Shown here in pieces: positions 42,940-51,290 of a DNA stretch of 64,000 nucleotides (within the stretch, counting starts at the first letter, position 1; each line of letters begins with the position of its first letter). This DNA is from Bradyrhizobium sp. CB1015 (GTDB lineage: Bacteria > Pseudomonadota > Alphaproteobacteria > Rhizobiales > Xanthobacteraceae): positions 4,526,001 through 4,590,000 of the forward strand of contig NZ_CP104174.1 in NCBI RefSeq assembly GCF_025200925.1. The letters run 5' to 3'. The position numbers and the translations under genes are program-made. Under the pieces are notes generated by a model. The model ran no database searches. It was not told the DNA's origin and saw nothing but the letters and a program-made list of their open reading frames with translations.

Positions 42940-43299
42940 ATGTCGCACAGTGCTCGAATCTCCATCGGCATCGTCATCCTGATCGCGTTGTCGGTGCTGT
43001 TTCTCTTCAGCGTCGTCCACACCGCCGCCGGGGCGCCGAGACCCGGCTCGGGCGCGATCGCCGCAGGTCATCGCCTGGCGCAGGCCTGGTGTCAGTCGTG
43101 TCACGCGATCGAGCCGCACATGGCCGGGTTCTTCGACGAGGCGCCGAGCTTCCAATCCATCGCCGACCGCAGCGGCACCACCGCGCTGTCGCTCAAGGTG
43201 TTTTGGCGGACCAGCCACCAGAACATGCCGAACCTCGTGATCTCGCCGGAGCAGGCCGAGGTGCTCGCGGCCTACATCCTGAGCCTGAAGGGCAATTGA
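42940..43299 (+). CDS. Membrane-anchored monoheme cytochrome c
   Basis: The 119-residue protein has an N-terminal hydrophobic helix (ISIGIVILIALSVLFLFSVV), a heme motif CQSCH in AQAWCQSCHAIEPH, and the axial Met region in TSHQNMPNLVISPEQAE. The order and length fit a class I cytochrome c domain anchored in the membrane. Its partner oxidase is unknown. Confidence 0.9.
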   Translation: MSHSARISIGIVILIALSVLFLFSVVHTAAGAPRPGSGAIAAGHRLAQAWCQSCHAIEPHMAGFFDEAPSFQSIADRSGTTALSLKVFWRTSHQNMPNLVISPEQAEVLAAYILSLKGN

Positions 43300-43396
43300 G
43301 GGCCGGGCCAAGATTTTTTGAAAACAACCCCATGCACAGTAGCGATCCCCATGGAATCGTGCGGGTTTTGTTTTCCTTCGGTAATACCGAATAAAA

Positions 43397-43422
43397 TTTG
43401 ACCCGTCGAGGCTGGGCAAGAA
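43397..43422. repeat. Left inverted repeat of the IS1182-family element
   Basis: TTTGACCCGTCGAGG followed by CTGGGCAAGAA, pairing with the end at 44981-45006. Confidence 0.85.
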
Positions 43423-43457
43423 CGTCGTTTTTTGAGAGTTGATGTAGGATTCGTCTT

Positions 43458-44964
43458 ATGGCGAATCGCACATTCAAGACCGGCGAGAGCCGGGAGCAAC
43501 CCAGTCTTCTGCCTGCGCGGATTGAGGACTATGTCGGGCCGGACAATCCGGTGCGGGCAATCGAGAGCTTCGTTTGCGCGCTCGACCTTGCAAAGCTTGG
43601 TTTCGGTAACGCGGATCGTGGCGCGGAAGAAGTCGGGCAGCCGCCGTATGATCCTGCCGATCTGCTGAAGCTCTATCTTTACGGCTACATCAACCAGGTC
43701 AGGTCGTCGCGACGGCTAGAGCGGGAATCTGGCCGCAATCTGGAGCTGATCTGGCTGCTGAAGGGACTGAAGCCGGGTTATCGGACGATTGCCAACTTCC
43801 GCAAGGAGAACTGGAAGGCGCTGAAGGCCGCGAACCGCAGCTTCGTGCTGCTGGCTCGGGAGCTTGGGCTTGTGGGCGGCACGATCGTAGCGATTGATGG
43901 TTCCCTGTTCCACGGCGACGCCAGCAAGGCTTCCATCTTTACGCGCAAGCGGCTTGGCGAGCAGATCGCGAGGAGATGGCGGTGATATCGCTGCGAAGGT
44001 CGCGGCGCTGATGGCGAAGCGTTCACGTGCCGAGGCCGATCTGGCTCGGCTGGAAGAGAGTGGCGAGACGCAAATGTCGCTGACGGATCCGGACGCCCGG
44101 CTTCTGGTCAAGAATGGTCAGGGCATTGCAGGCTACAATGTGCAGACCGCGGTTGATGACAAGCACAAGCTCATTGTCGCGAGTGAGGTAGTCAACGACA
44201 GCAGTGATGTTCGACAGCTCTCTGCGATGGCCAAGGCGGCCAAAAAGGCTCTTGGAGCCGAGACACTGCAGGCGCTGGCCGATGAGGGCTATTACAGCAG
44301 TGTCGAACTGAAGGCCTGCGAGGACGAGGGTATCATTGCCTATGTACCGCTGCCCGAAGGTAGCGCGCGGCTCGAGAAGCAAGGCCGCTTTGCGCTCAAG
44401 GACTTCAACTATGATGGTGCAACCGACACCTACCGTTGTCCTGCGGGCCAGCCGCTGCATCCGTTCAAGAGCAGACAAAAGAACACCAGCGGCCGCATTG
44501 AGATCCGTTACGCGGCCCGTGTAGCAATCTGCAGGAGCTGCCCGCTCAAGGTCCGCTGTCTCTCACCGACCACCACCTACCGGACCATTGGTCGCTGGGA
44601 GCATGAAGATGTTCTCGAACGCCACCGCGCACGGATGCAGGGTGCGGGCGAGCTGATGCGTCGTCGTTCGGGGATTGTCGAGCATCCGTTTGGCACGCTC
44701 AAATGCCGTGCCGGCTATCGTCATTTCCTGGTCCGCGGCTTCGACAAGGTCCGCGGCGAATGGAGCCTGATGGCGCTCTGCTACAATTTCACCCGTGCGC
44801 TCAACATCCTTGGATTTGACGGGTTTCTGGCTGCCCTCGCAAAGAGGCTTGCTGTTTGCCAATGTATCTTCGCAGCCCTCCTCCAGCACATCCTGGTTGC
44901 TCCAGAGCCTCTCTGGACCAATATCCGACCGCCGCTCCAAATCGGCCGCTTCGTTCCGGCATGA
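43458..44964 (+). pseudogene. IS1182-family transposase, frameshifted and internally shortened
   Basis: The first frame (43458-43985) has the N-terminal DUF772-like domain: RIEDYVGPDNPVRAIESFV, QPPYDPADLLKLYLYGYINQ, RRLERESGRNLELIWLLKGL and GTIVAIDGSLFHGDASK. It ends at TGA after GEQIARRW. The second frame continues with DIAAKVAALMAKRSRAEADL, NVQTAVDDKHKLIVASEVVN, DEGYYS, a Cys cluster ICRSCPLKVRC and HPFGTLKCRAGYRHFLVRG. The frames meet at about 43970-43985. A linker usually present before DIAAKVAAL is missing. It is not expected to make an active transposase. Confidence 0.85.
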
Positions 44965-44980
44965 GCCCGCCAACGACCAA

Positions 44981-45006
44981 TTCTTGCCCAGCCTCGTCGG
45001 GCAAAA
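44981..45006. repeat. Right inverted repeat of the IS1182-family element
   Basis: TTCTTGCCCAG followed by CCTCGTCGGGCAAAA, reverse complement of the left end with three mismatches. Confidence 0.85.
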
Positions 45007-45055
45007 CAATGGCATGATGCGATGGTGGCGCTCGTCCGTTGCGGGGTGCTTCATG

Positions 45056-45133
45056 AGCGCAGCGGATGGAGCGCAGTCGGGGACGTCGGGTGCGGCACCA
45101 TCCCGGATTACGCTTGCGCTCCAGCCGGGCTAC
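45056..45133. repeat. Degenerate REP pair
   Basis: A worn left unit (GCAGCGGATGGAGCGCAG) and a better right unit (CCCGGATTACGCTTGCGC, then TCCAGCCGGGCTAC) flank GGTGCGGCACCA. It lies just outside the IS element. Confidence 0.6.
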
Positions 45134-45163
45134 GCTCGCTCCGCAATCTGCGACGAGCCCCTC

Positions 45164-45568
45164 ATGAGCTTTCTCCTCAACATCGACGTTCCCGACGTGG
45201 CGAAAGCCACGACGTTCTACACTGAAGCCTTTGGCCTCACGGTCGGCCGCCGCTTCGGGGCCGACTTCGTCGAGCTGCTCGGCTGGCCGGCGCCGGTGTA
45301 TCTCCTGACCAAGCAGGCCGGCACGGTCGGCGCCGGCGGCGACCGCCGCCGCTATGAGCGGCACTGGACGCCGGTGCATATCGACGTCATCGTCGACGAT
45401 GTCGACGCAACCCTCAAGCGTGCGCTCGCTGCGGGTGCGATCCTCGAGGCGGACGCGCGCGATGCGCCTTATGGGCGGATCGCGATGCTCGCCGATCCGT
45501 TCGGGCACGGCTTCTGTCTGCTGGCGTTCAGCGCGCAAGGCTACGACGCGCTGCTGGGACGTGCGTAG
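45164..45568 (+). CDS. VOC (glyoxalase/bleomycin-resistance) family protein
   Basis: The 134-residue protein begins LLNIDVPDVAKATTFYTEAF and has VHIDVIVDDVDATLKRALAA and GRIAMLADPFGHGFCLLAF, the two-module VOC fold. The first His of HIDV and the final metal position, here Cys/Leu in FCLLAF where catalytic members have Glu, suggest it may not be a metal enzyme. It lies just right of the IS element and starts without a strong ribosome site. Confidence 0.85.
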   Translation: MSFLLNIDVPDVAKATTFYTEAFGLTVGRRFGADFVELLGWPAPVYLLTKQAGTVGAGGDRRRYERHWTPVHIDVIVDDVDATLKRALAAGAILEADARDAPYGRIAMLADPFGHGFCLLAFSAQGYDALLGRA

Positions 45569-45643
45569 CCTGGATGGAGCGCGAGCTTAATTCGGGGCCG
45601 AGCCTGCGGCACCCCGGATTGCGCTTTGCTCCATCCGGGCTAC
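45565..45643. repeat. Paired REP units
   Basis: GTAGCCTGGATGGAGCGCG and the inverted GCTTTGCTCCATCCGGGCTAC flank GAGCCTGCGGCACCCCGG. The left end overlaps the stop codon of the VOC gene. Confidence 0.85.
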
Positions 45644-45680
45644 GCTCGCTCGCGGAAAGCTGCGCCGACATCGGAGCGAC

Positions 45681-46316
45681 ATGCCAAAGAAACTGAAGAC
45701 CTACCAGACCTCGCTCGGCTTCTACGATCAGGCGATCGCCGCGCCCTCGATGAAGGCGGCGCTTGCCGCATGGGGCGCCAGCTCCAATCTGTTCCATCAG
45801 GGCGTTGCGAAGGAGACCGACGATCCTGATGTCGTCGCCGCGACCATGGCGAAGCCGGGCGTGGTGCTCAGGCGCCCGGTCGGCTCGGATGGCCCGTTCA
45901 CCGAGAGCGCGGAGCTGCCGACCGTTCTTGGCGAGGGCGAGGCGAGGCCCAGGAGAAAATCGAAAGGCAAATCGGGATCGCAGAAGCGTCCTGCCAAGAC
46001 GGCCCGGACAGCATCCCGCGAGATCCATGATGCAACGGCCCGCAAGGCCGCCGCGGCCTTCGAGAAAGAGGAGCGACGTCGCGAGGCAGCGCGTGCCAAG
46101 GAAGAGGCCGCCCGCGCCAAGGAGCGCGCGCGGCGCGACAAGGCGGTTGCCGCGGCGGAAGCGGCGCTCGACGAGGCAAGGCGCGAGCACGAAGCCAAGG
46201 CCGAGGCGATCGAAGCCGAGCGCACCGCACTCGCCGCGCGCGCCGAGGCCGAGCAGGAGCGCTGGGACAAGCAGAGGAAGAAGCTGGAAGAGGCCCTGCG
46301 CCGCGCGCGCGAATGA
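45681..46316 (+). CDS. TolA-like Lys/Ala/Glu-rich helical protein
   Basis: The 211-residue protein starts MPKKLKTYQTSLGFYDQAIA and SMKAALAAWGASSNLFHQG, a compact N-terminal domain. A basic linker and a long charged helix (KEERRREAARAKEEAARAKE, RRDKAVAAAEAALDEARREH) follow. The long helix resembles the rod of TolA, but there is no TolA membrane anchor or C-terminal domain. It is a cytoplasmic protein of unknown role, often named TolA-like in rhizobia. Confidence 0.75.
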   Translation: MPKKLKTYQTSLGFYDQAIAAPSMKAALAAWGASSNLFHQGVAKETDDPDVVAATMAKPGVVLRRPVGSDGPFTESAELPTVLGEGEARPRRKSKGKSGSQKRPAKTARTASREIHDATARKAAAAFEKEERRREAARAKEEAARAKERARRDKAVAAAEAALDEARREHEAKAEAIEAERTALAARAEAEQERWDKQRKKLEEALRRARE

Positions 46317-46323
46317 GAGGCAA

Positions 46324-46414
46324 GTAGCCCGGATGAAGCGCAGCGCAATCCGGGGGCGGTCGTGCAACGACGCAACGCCGGTCCCGGATTTTGCTTTCGC
46401 TCCATCCGGGCTAC
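46324..46414. repeat. Paired REP units
   Basis: GTAGCCCGGATGAAGCGCAG and the inverted GCTTTCGCTCCATCCGGGC with CTAC flank a GACGCAACGCCGGTCCCGG loop. Confidence 0.85.
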
Positions 46415-46545
46415 CCGCTCTTCGCCGATACGATCGTCGGGAGCAATTCATTTACCATGGCTTCGGCCGTCGGTTCAAAGCTTAGCAGTATGGAGAACCT
46501 TCTGCGCTATCTTCGCCCAAATAGATTCGTGCTTCGGGAGCCGTC

Positions 46546-47082
46546 ATGAGCGATCATCGCGCCGCGGTCAGGCATCACACGCTGAGGACGGGCATCGTCG
46601 AATTCGACAACGGCAGCGGCAGCACCCTCAGCGTGCCCTGCACGATCCGCGACGTCTCCGGCACCGGCGCGCGCGTGGAGCTCAATGCGTCGCTGTGGGT
46701 CGCCGAGCAGTTCACGCTGATCTTCAGGAGCGGCCTGCGCAAGGGCTGCCGCATCGCCTGGCGCAAGGGCCGGCTGATCGGCAGCGCGTTCGCGGACGGC
46801 TATGCGAGCGCGGACGAACAGGCGCTGATGATGACCGCGGAGGAGCAGACCCGGCACCGCCGCGGCATCGGCGCGCGCGTCAAGGCGGCGCGCGAGGCCC
46901 GCGGCTACACCACGGCGCAGCTCGGCGAGCACCTCAGTGTCACGCCTGCCTTCCTGGCGCAGGCCGAGCAGGGCGAGGCGGACATTCCGCTGTACCTGCT
47001 GATGCATATCGCCGATTTGCTGATGGTCGGTCTCGACCGGCTCGTGGCGGGCGCCGCGCCCGAGGAGGTGGATGCGGCGTAG
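46546..47082 (+). CDS. PilZ domain fused to a Cro/C1-type helix-turn-helix
   Basis: The 178-residue protein has a PilZ domain in its first half: the c-di-GMP motifs RxxxR (RAAVR, residues 5-9) and DxSxxG (DVSGTG) are both present. Its second half is an XRE helix-turn-helix: IGARVKAAREARGYTTAQLG, EHLSVTPAFLAQAEQGEADI and LLMHIADLLMVGLDRLVAG. This would give a regulator that binds DNA under c-di-GMP control. A possible operator was not identified. The fusion is uncommon to my knowledge. Confidence 0.88.
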   Translation: MSDHRAAVRHHTLRTGIVEFDNGSGSTLSVPCTIRDVSGTGARVELNASLWVAEQFTLIFRSGLRKGCRIAWRKGRLIGSAFADGYASADEQALMMTAEEQTRHRRGIGARVKAAREARGYTTAQLGEHLSVTPAFLAQAEQGEADIPLYLLMHIADLLMVGLDRLVAGAAPEEVDAA

Positions 47083-47151
47083 GGTGGGGCGGTCCGTCAC
47101 CCCGTCTCCGTCCGTTCGCGTTACGCTTGCTGAATGCCAGAGCGCGCGCCT

Positions 47152-47285
47152 CGTCCTTCGAGACGGCGCTGGCGCGCCTCCTCAGAGGGTGAGGCTCAGC
47201 GGGATCTTCGCGTGCTGAAGCTGCTGCCGCGCACTCTGCCCTCATCCTGGGGAGCCCGCTCAAAAGCGGGCGTCTCGAAGGATGG
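47152..47285. repeat. Long intergenic inverted repeat
   Basis: CGTCCTTCGAGACGGCGC at the left is mirrored by GGGCGTCTCGAAGGATGG at the right. The centre includes CTCAGAGGGTGAGG and CATCCTGGGGAGCCCGC. It is another family of rhizobial intergenic palindrome. Confidence 0.7.
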
Positions 47286-47363
47286 CCGCAGAAAAATCTC
47301 GCGCGAAATTTGCTTGCCTTGCCTGGCATCCTTTTGCACTCTTTGAGCGAAGGAGACCAACGC

Positions 47364-47645
47364 ATGACAAAGATGACCGCCGCCTGCGCGCTCGGAACCG
47401 CCCTGGTGCTGAGCAGCCTTGCAACATCAGGTGCGGAGGCGAAGGCGCGAAAAGCCGTCGTCGTTCGCGCACCACAAGAGCGGCTCATCGTCACGGCGCC
47501 CGTGCTGCGGCCAACGCCGTGGGATTACAACATCGTCCCGCGCTATCGCTATCGCCCGGAGGACGACAAGGTCGATCCCTACGGCCCGCCCTTTGTGCCG
47601 TCCTACGTGCGCTATGAGGGATGGCGCTGGCCGTATTGGTGGTAG
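47364..47645 (+). CDS. Small secreted Tyr/Pro/Trp-rich protein
   Basis: The 93-residue protein has a signal peptide (MTKMTAACALGTALVLSSLATSGAEA) and a basic, aromatic mature part: PTPWDYNIVPRYRYRPEDDK and PSYVRYEGWRWPYWW at the end. ATG 47364 follows GAAGGAGACCAACGC. The aromatic tail suggests interaction with envelope polymers, but no family is recognised. Confidence 0.65.
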   Translation: MTKMTAACALGTALVLSSLATSGAEAKARKAVVVRAPQERLIVTAPVLRPTPWDYNIVPRYRYRPEDDKVDPYGPPFVPSYVRYEGWRWPYWW

Positions 47646-47726
47646 GCACGGCGCAAGGGCGCCCTTTGCCCTACGGCACTGGGCGGCACCGGTTGAGACT
47701 TTCCCCGAATTCCCCATATTGCGGGA

Positions 47727-48059
47727 ATGTCGAAGGATGCGCTCGCGAACCTGACCTCAGCCGTGACGACGATCAACACGCCGATGCCCGTCGGGATCGA
47801 CGAAGCGACTCTGCTCGCATGTCTGAAAGGGGAGATTTTCGAGCGCAAATGGCGCGTGCACGTGCAGGCGTTGTTCGACGAGGTCGATGTTTCCGTCATC
47901 CATCAGCTGGTGGTTGATCATATCGTGACGTTCGACGAATTGTCGAAGGCCATCGACGCCTGGCAGGTCACGGAGTCCGAGAATGAGAGATGGGTCAGGG
48001 AGATGGCTTCCTTCGAGATGGGAAGATCTCCTGGAAAAGGCATTGGTCGCGCTCGATAG
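47727..48059 (+). CDS. Hypothetical protein upstream of an AbiEii-like gene
   Basis: The 110-residue protein starts MSKDALANLTSAVTTINTPM and contains LLACLKGEIFERKWRVHVQAL and HQLVVDHIVTFDELSKAIDA. It is mostly helical. It overlaps the start of the nucleotidyltransferase gene by 77 bp in another frame, an unusual overlap, so either its end or the downstream start may be wrong. As the partner of a toxin-like gene it could be an antitoxin-type protein, but it does not look like AbiEi. Confidence 0.55.
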   Translation: MSKDALANLTSAVTTINTPMPVGIDEATLLACLKGEIFERKWRVHVQALFDEVDVSVIHQLVVDHIVTFDELSKAIDAWQVTESENERWVREMASFEMGRSPGKGIGRAR

Positions 48060-48669
48060 TCTGGAGGGCGGTGCCGGACCGTGGACGTTCGGCGGCGGCA
48101 CCGCGCTCGCGCAGATCCTGGGTCACCGGATCAGCTACGACGTCGATATCTTTCTGGACTCGAGCACGGCCTTGAAGAAGCTCGCGCCGAATGTGAACCC
48201 GGTGACGAAGTCGCTGTGTGATACGTGGCAATGGCCTGGCAGGTACCTGAAGCTCATCCTGCGCGACGTCGGTGAAATCGATTTTCTGAACGCCCCGTCC
48301 TACATCGACAATCCGACCTATGAACTGAAATTCGGCGCGCGCAGCATCGCGGCGGAGCGGCCCGCGGAAATCGCGACCAAGAAGCTGGTCTATCGCGCAT
48401 CGACCTAGACGGCACGCGACGCCTTCGATCTCGCCGCGATCTTTCTGCATGATCGTTCAGCGCTGGGCGAGATCGCGCAATCTCCCGCCGTCACCGACTC
48501 GGTCGTGTCGTCTGCGCAGAACCGGCTGAACCTCGCGAAGCACCAGTATCAAGCGGAGATGAGAAGCCTGATCAACGCGACACCACGGGGGGAGGAGTTC
48601 ATCGATAGAGCTTGCGAGATGGCTCTAGAGGCGCTTGCGGAGATTCGCGATTTGATTCCTAAAAGATGA
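47983..48669 (+). pseudogene. AbiEii-like nucleotidyltransferase, interrupted by an in-frame TAG
   Basis: The N-terminal part has WTFGGGTALAQILGHRISYD with VDIFLDSS, the G-[GS]-TALA...HR-x-S-x-D-[IV]-D core of AbiEii/MNT-type toxins, and ends at TAG 48406. The same frame then reads TARDAFDLAAIFLHDRSALG to TGA 48667, which looks like the natural C terminus (ARD-x-FDLA is typical). A single base change, such as TGG to TAG, would explain it. The protein is therefore truncated unless the stop is read through. Confidence 0.75.
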
Positions 48670-49034
48670 AGTGGATTAATGATGTGACGAATCGGCCGGC
48701 GCCCACGCAGAACCGAATACTCGCCGATGGCGTGAGGCGCCGCCGATGACAGGTTGTGCGCGTGCGGCAGCCCTCGATTCCGCCACGCTCGATCCGGGCC
48801 AGTCTCGTTGAGCAATTGGTGCGGACAGGCCAGGTGCTTGAGAAAACGACATTTCTCCAGCTGGTGCGCGGACAAGTTGAATTTTGATGGCTCGTCATCT
48901 CTGCGTGCAGAGCTTCGATTAGGAAAAAATGGCAAAGTAGAGACTGTCAAGAATACATTGAGGTAGAACGGCACTTATCCCCGTAATAAACCCAATGCTG
49001 CTTGGGGTTCTGGGCGCGTATTGGGAGGACAGTC
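48670..49034. other. Intergenic region with a possible gene remnant
   Basis: No start-to-stop gene is supported. One plus-strand frame reads VRQPSIPPRSIRASLVEQL, then RTGQVLEKTTFLQLVRGQVEF before a stop, at about 48760-48886, and looks like a protein C terminus without a start. Confidence 0.35.
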
Positions 49035-49541
49035 ATGGCAAGTGTCGAACAATTGCACAGACGGGACGGAGTGAACTTGGTCCAACTCGAAGCCGACATC
49101 AGTTCGATCCGGTCGGGAAGCTCCATTACTTCAATTAATCTGCCTGATTACGTCGAGCACACCGCGGGCGTGTCGCGCGTCGGTGCGCTCAGTGCAGAAG
49201 CGGTCATTCGCGACTATGAGTCCGCTGCAAAAGAGATCGAGGCCATGGGCACCGAGTTGATCGACGCCGCGCAAAAATGCGAGGCGCTGACGGCCCAGGT
49301 TCATGATGCGATCGCCTTCATGCGAGAAACGGCGGCGGGCTATCGTGAAGAGGGACGGAAGATCTTCAAGCGTATCGAAGAATGCGCGCTGTTCACCGAA
49401 GACGTTCGCAAGACCTGCGAACAGGTCAAACGCAGAATGACTGAAGTCTCCGTTGGCCCATCGTCCGATGAGGAGCTTGCGCCGCAGGAGCCCGAGCTGA
49501 CGGGGATAGCGGCCAAGGTGACGATGAGCGAAGTACGGTGA
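49035..49541 (+). CDS. Helical hypothetical protein (168 aa)
   Basis: ATG 49035 follows GGGAGGACAGTC. After a short polar start the protein is largely helical (LSAEAVIRDYESAAKEIEAM, ELIDAAQKCEALTAQVHDAI, GRKIFKRIEECALFTEDVRK), suggesting a coiled-coil or bundle. The C-terminal tail is acidic. No family is recognised. Confidence 0.65.
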   Translation: MASVEQLHRRDGVNLVQLEADISSIRSGSSITSINLPDYVEHTAGVSRVGALSAEAVIRDYESAAKEIEAMGTELIDAAQKCEALTAQVHDAIAFMRETAAGYREEGRKIFKRIEECALFTEDVRKTCEQVKRRMTEVSVGPSSDEELAPQEPELTGIAAKVTMSEVR

Positions 49542-49556
49542 GGCGGGCGTAGGTCC

Positions 49557-49614
49557 GTAGGGTGGGTTGGCTCCGCGACTGCGCAAAGCGCAGCCCGCTG
49601 GCGTAACCCACCCT
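49557..49614. repeat. GTAGGGTGGGTT/AACCCACC palindromic repeat
   Basis: GTAGGGTGGGTTGGC and GGCGTAACCCACCCTA form long arms around a GCGCAAAGCGC loop. Second member of the same family lies at 52065-52120. Confidence 0.75.
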
Positions 49615-49625
49615 AAGGCACGCCT

Positions 49626-49710
49626 GTAGCCCGGATGAAGCGAAGCGCAATCCGGGGACTTGCCCCGAGCTGCACTGGTCCCGGATTACGCTTCGCTCCA
49701 TCCGGGCTAC
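49626..49710. repeat. Paired REP units
   Basis: GTAGCCCGGATGAAGCGAAG and the inverted CGCTTCGCTCCATCCGGGC with CTAC flank a CCCCGAGCTGCACTGGTC centre. It sits between two convergent genes. Confidence 0.85.
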
Positions 49711-49735
49711 GCTCTCAAGCAGGCCCCTTGCGGGC

Positions 49736-50761
49736 TCACCAATCCGGATCGCCGTAATAAGGGCCGGCCATATAGGGCGGCGGCATCCAGGGGCCTCGCG
49801 GCGGCGGCCTGGGTCGCCGTGGCGCGGCGTCCGGTACGTGCGCCCGGGCACGCGCAGCCGCATCGTTGTTCACCACGCTGCGCACGACGGGCTTGGCGGC
49901 TGCAGAGGCGGATGACGCCGATGATGCGCTCAGCTGCGTTTGCAGCGCCTGAACCTGCGCGGCGAGGCGCGCATTGTCCGCCGCATCCTTCTCCTGCGCG
50001 GCCTTGAGCTGCTCGATGGTGGCGGCCTGGTCGCGCAGGGTCTGCTCGCTGCGGCTCTTCAGCTGCTCGAGCTTGCCGTTGATGTTCGCAAGCTCGCTCG
50101 TGATGGCCCTGAGCGATTGCGCGAGCTCGGACGATGACGGCTCGGCCGCCGTGGCGGCAGGCTTCGGAGCGCTTTCCGTCTCCTTGGGTCCCGGCGGCGC
50201 AGGCACCGGGCTCGGCTCGTCCGCGGCCGCCAGCAGCACCGTCGCCGGCTGCGCCGGGCTTTCCGCCGTGGACGTTTGCGTGGAACTGCTCGCGGCCGGC
50301 GGAGCCCATCGCGCCATGATCGACTTGCTGATCGATTTGGCCTCGTCGCCATATTGCGATGCGACGGCGGCACCGAGAAGGCCGATCGCCATCACGAGAA
50401 TAGCCAAAGCCCGCATCATGGCCCGGTCTCCCCTCAGGCCCTGATCGCGAGGCTTGGTATTTAGAGGCTTGGCATCAGCCGCCGCCTTGTTTGCGGAAGT
50501 GGCGGCTGCCGCCGCAGCGGCGCTTGCGTGCGAGGTCCGCGGGGGCTCGCTGTTGCGTTCCATTCCGGAAACCAGCCGGTCCAGCCGCGCAAGGTCTTCT
50601 TCTGCGCTCTTGATCCGGTCGTAGGCCCGCGCCAGCCCACCGTCGGCGCGCGCCGCATCCGACTTGGCGGTACCAGGCTTGGCGCTATCAGGCTTGGCGC
50701 TATCGGTCTTGCCGGTATCAGGTTTGTGGTCGTTCGTGTCAGGCACCGATGCGCTCTCCAT
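49736..50761 (-). CDS. Single-pass membrane protein with coiled coil
   Basis: The 341-residue protein has a charged N-terminal part (SDAARADGGLARAYDRIKSA, EEDLARLDRLVSGMERNSE), one membrane helix (ALAILVMAIGLLGAAVAS), an Ala/Pro-rich linker and a coiled coil (LRAITSELANINGKLEQLKS, then TIEQLKAAQEKDAADNARLA). The tail is Pro-rich and ends YMAGPYYGDPDW. The arrangement mirrors the gene at 31323-32360. The start is uncertain: ATG 50761 is used, though the frame is open to a GTG at 50827. Confidence 0.68.
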   Translation of the reverse strand: MESASVPDTNDHKPDTGKTDSAKPDSAKPGTAKSDAARADGGLARAYDRIKSAEEDLARLDRLVSGMERNSEPPRTSHASAAAAAAATSANKAAADAKPLNTKPRDQGLRGDRAMMRALAILVMAIGLLGAAVASQYGDEAKSISKSIMARWAPPAASSSTQTSTAESPAQPATVLLAAADEPSPVPAPPGPKETESAPKPAATAAEPSSSELAQSLRAITSELANINGKLEQLKSRSEQTLRDQAATIEQLKAAQEKDAADNARLAAQVQALQTQLSASSASSASAAAKPVVRSVVNNDAAARARAHVPDAAPRRPRPPPRGPWMPPPYMAGPYYGDPDW

Positions 50762-50984
50762 CCGGTCGGGCGTCAATGGGAGGCAGTCCGATCTTTGGGA
50801 AGGATAAGTCTCGCCGCTGTCCGACACAACGCGTGTGCAAAGGAGAAATTATGGCGGGCTCGGCGCACGATGCGCGACACGGCGCTGTCGTGCGATCGCT
50901 TTGAATCTTCTGGCGCTGAAACAACCGGGAGCAGTTTCCCCCGGTATCCCTACGACGTGCTATGCTATCGTGGGAGGAACCGCA

Positions 50985-51272
50985 ATGAGGGTCCCTACCG
51001 CGATACTCGCCCTGCTTCTTTCAAGTCCGGCCGCCGCCCAAGAGTGCCAGACATGCGCAATGGCCGACGCCTGCATGAAGGAATACGCCAAGACGACGTC
51101 GGAGGCCCAACGGGCCACTAAGCAAGGCATCCGGGATTGGAAGCAGAATCTGGACAGAAAGGCCTCTGCAGAATTGTCCAGCAGGGGCATCCTCGCATTG
51201 CAAGACGCCATGGAGGCGCAGGTTCGTACCGAGCTGGAGCGCCTGAAGGAGTGCCTGGCGAAGATCAGGTAG
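50985..51272 (+). CDS. Small secreted Cys-containing protein
   Basis: ATG 50985 follows GGGAGGAACCGCA. A signal peptide (RVPTAILALLLSSPAAAQ) is followed by ECQTCAMADACMKEYAKTTS and a helix GILALQDAMEAQVRTELERL with a final Cys. A CxxC plus two more Cys could bind metal or form disulfides. No family is recognised. It is 18 bp from the next gene and likely co-transcribed with it. Confidence 0.65.
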   Translation: MRVPTAILALLLSSPAAAQECQTCAMADACMKEYAKTTSEAQRATKQGIRDWKQNLDRKASAELSSRGILALQDAMEAQVRTELERLKECLAKIR

Positions 51273-51290
51273 GGTGCAAAGGAGGATCCG

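Larger units (their letters stand above)
43397..45006 (+). mobile_element. IS1182-family insertion sequence (damaged)
   Basis: Inverted repeats of 26 bp bound the element: the left end (43397-43422) and the complement of the right end (44981-45006) share CGAGGCTGGGCAAGAA and 23 of 26 bases. The 1.6-kb length and transposase type fit IS1182. The transposase gene is frameshifted. I could not see a clear target duplication. Confidence 0.85.
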
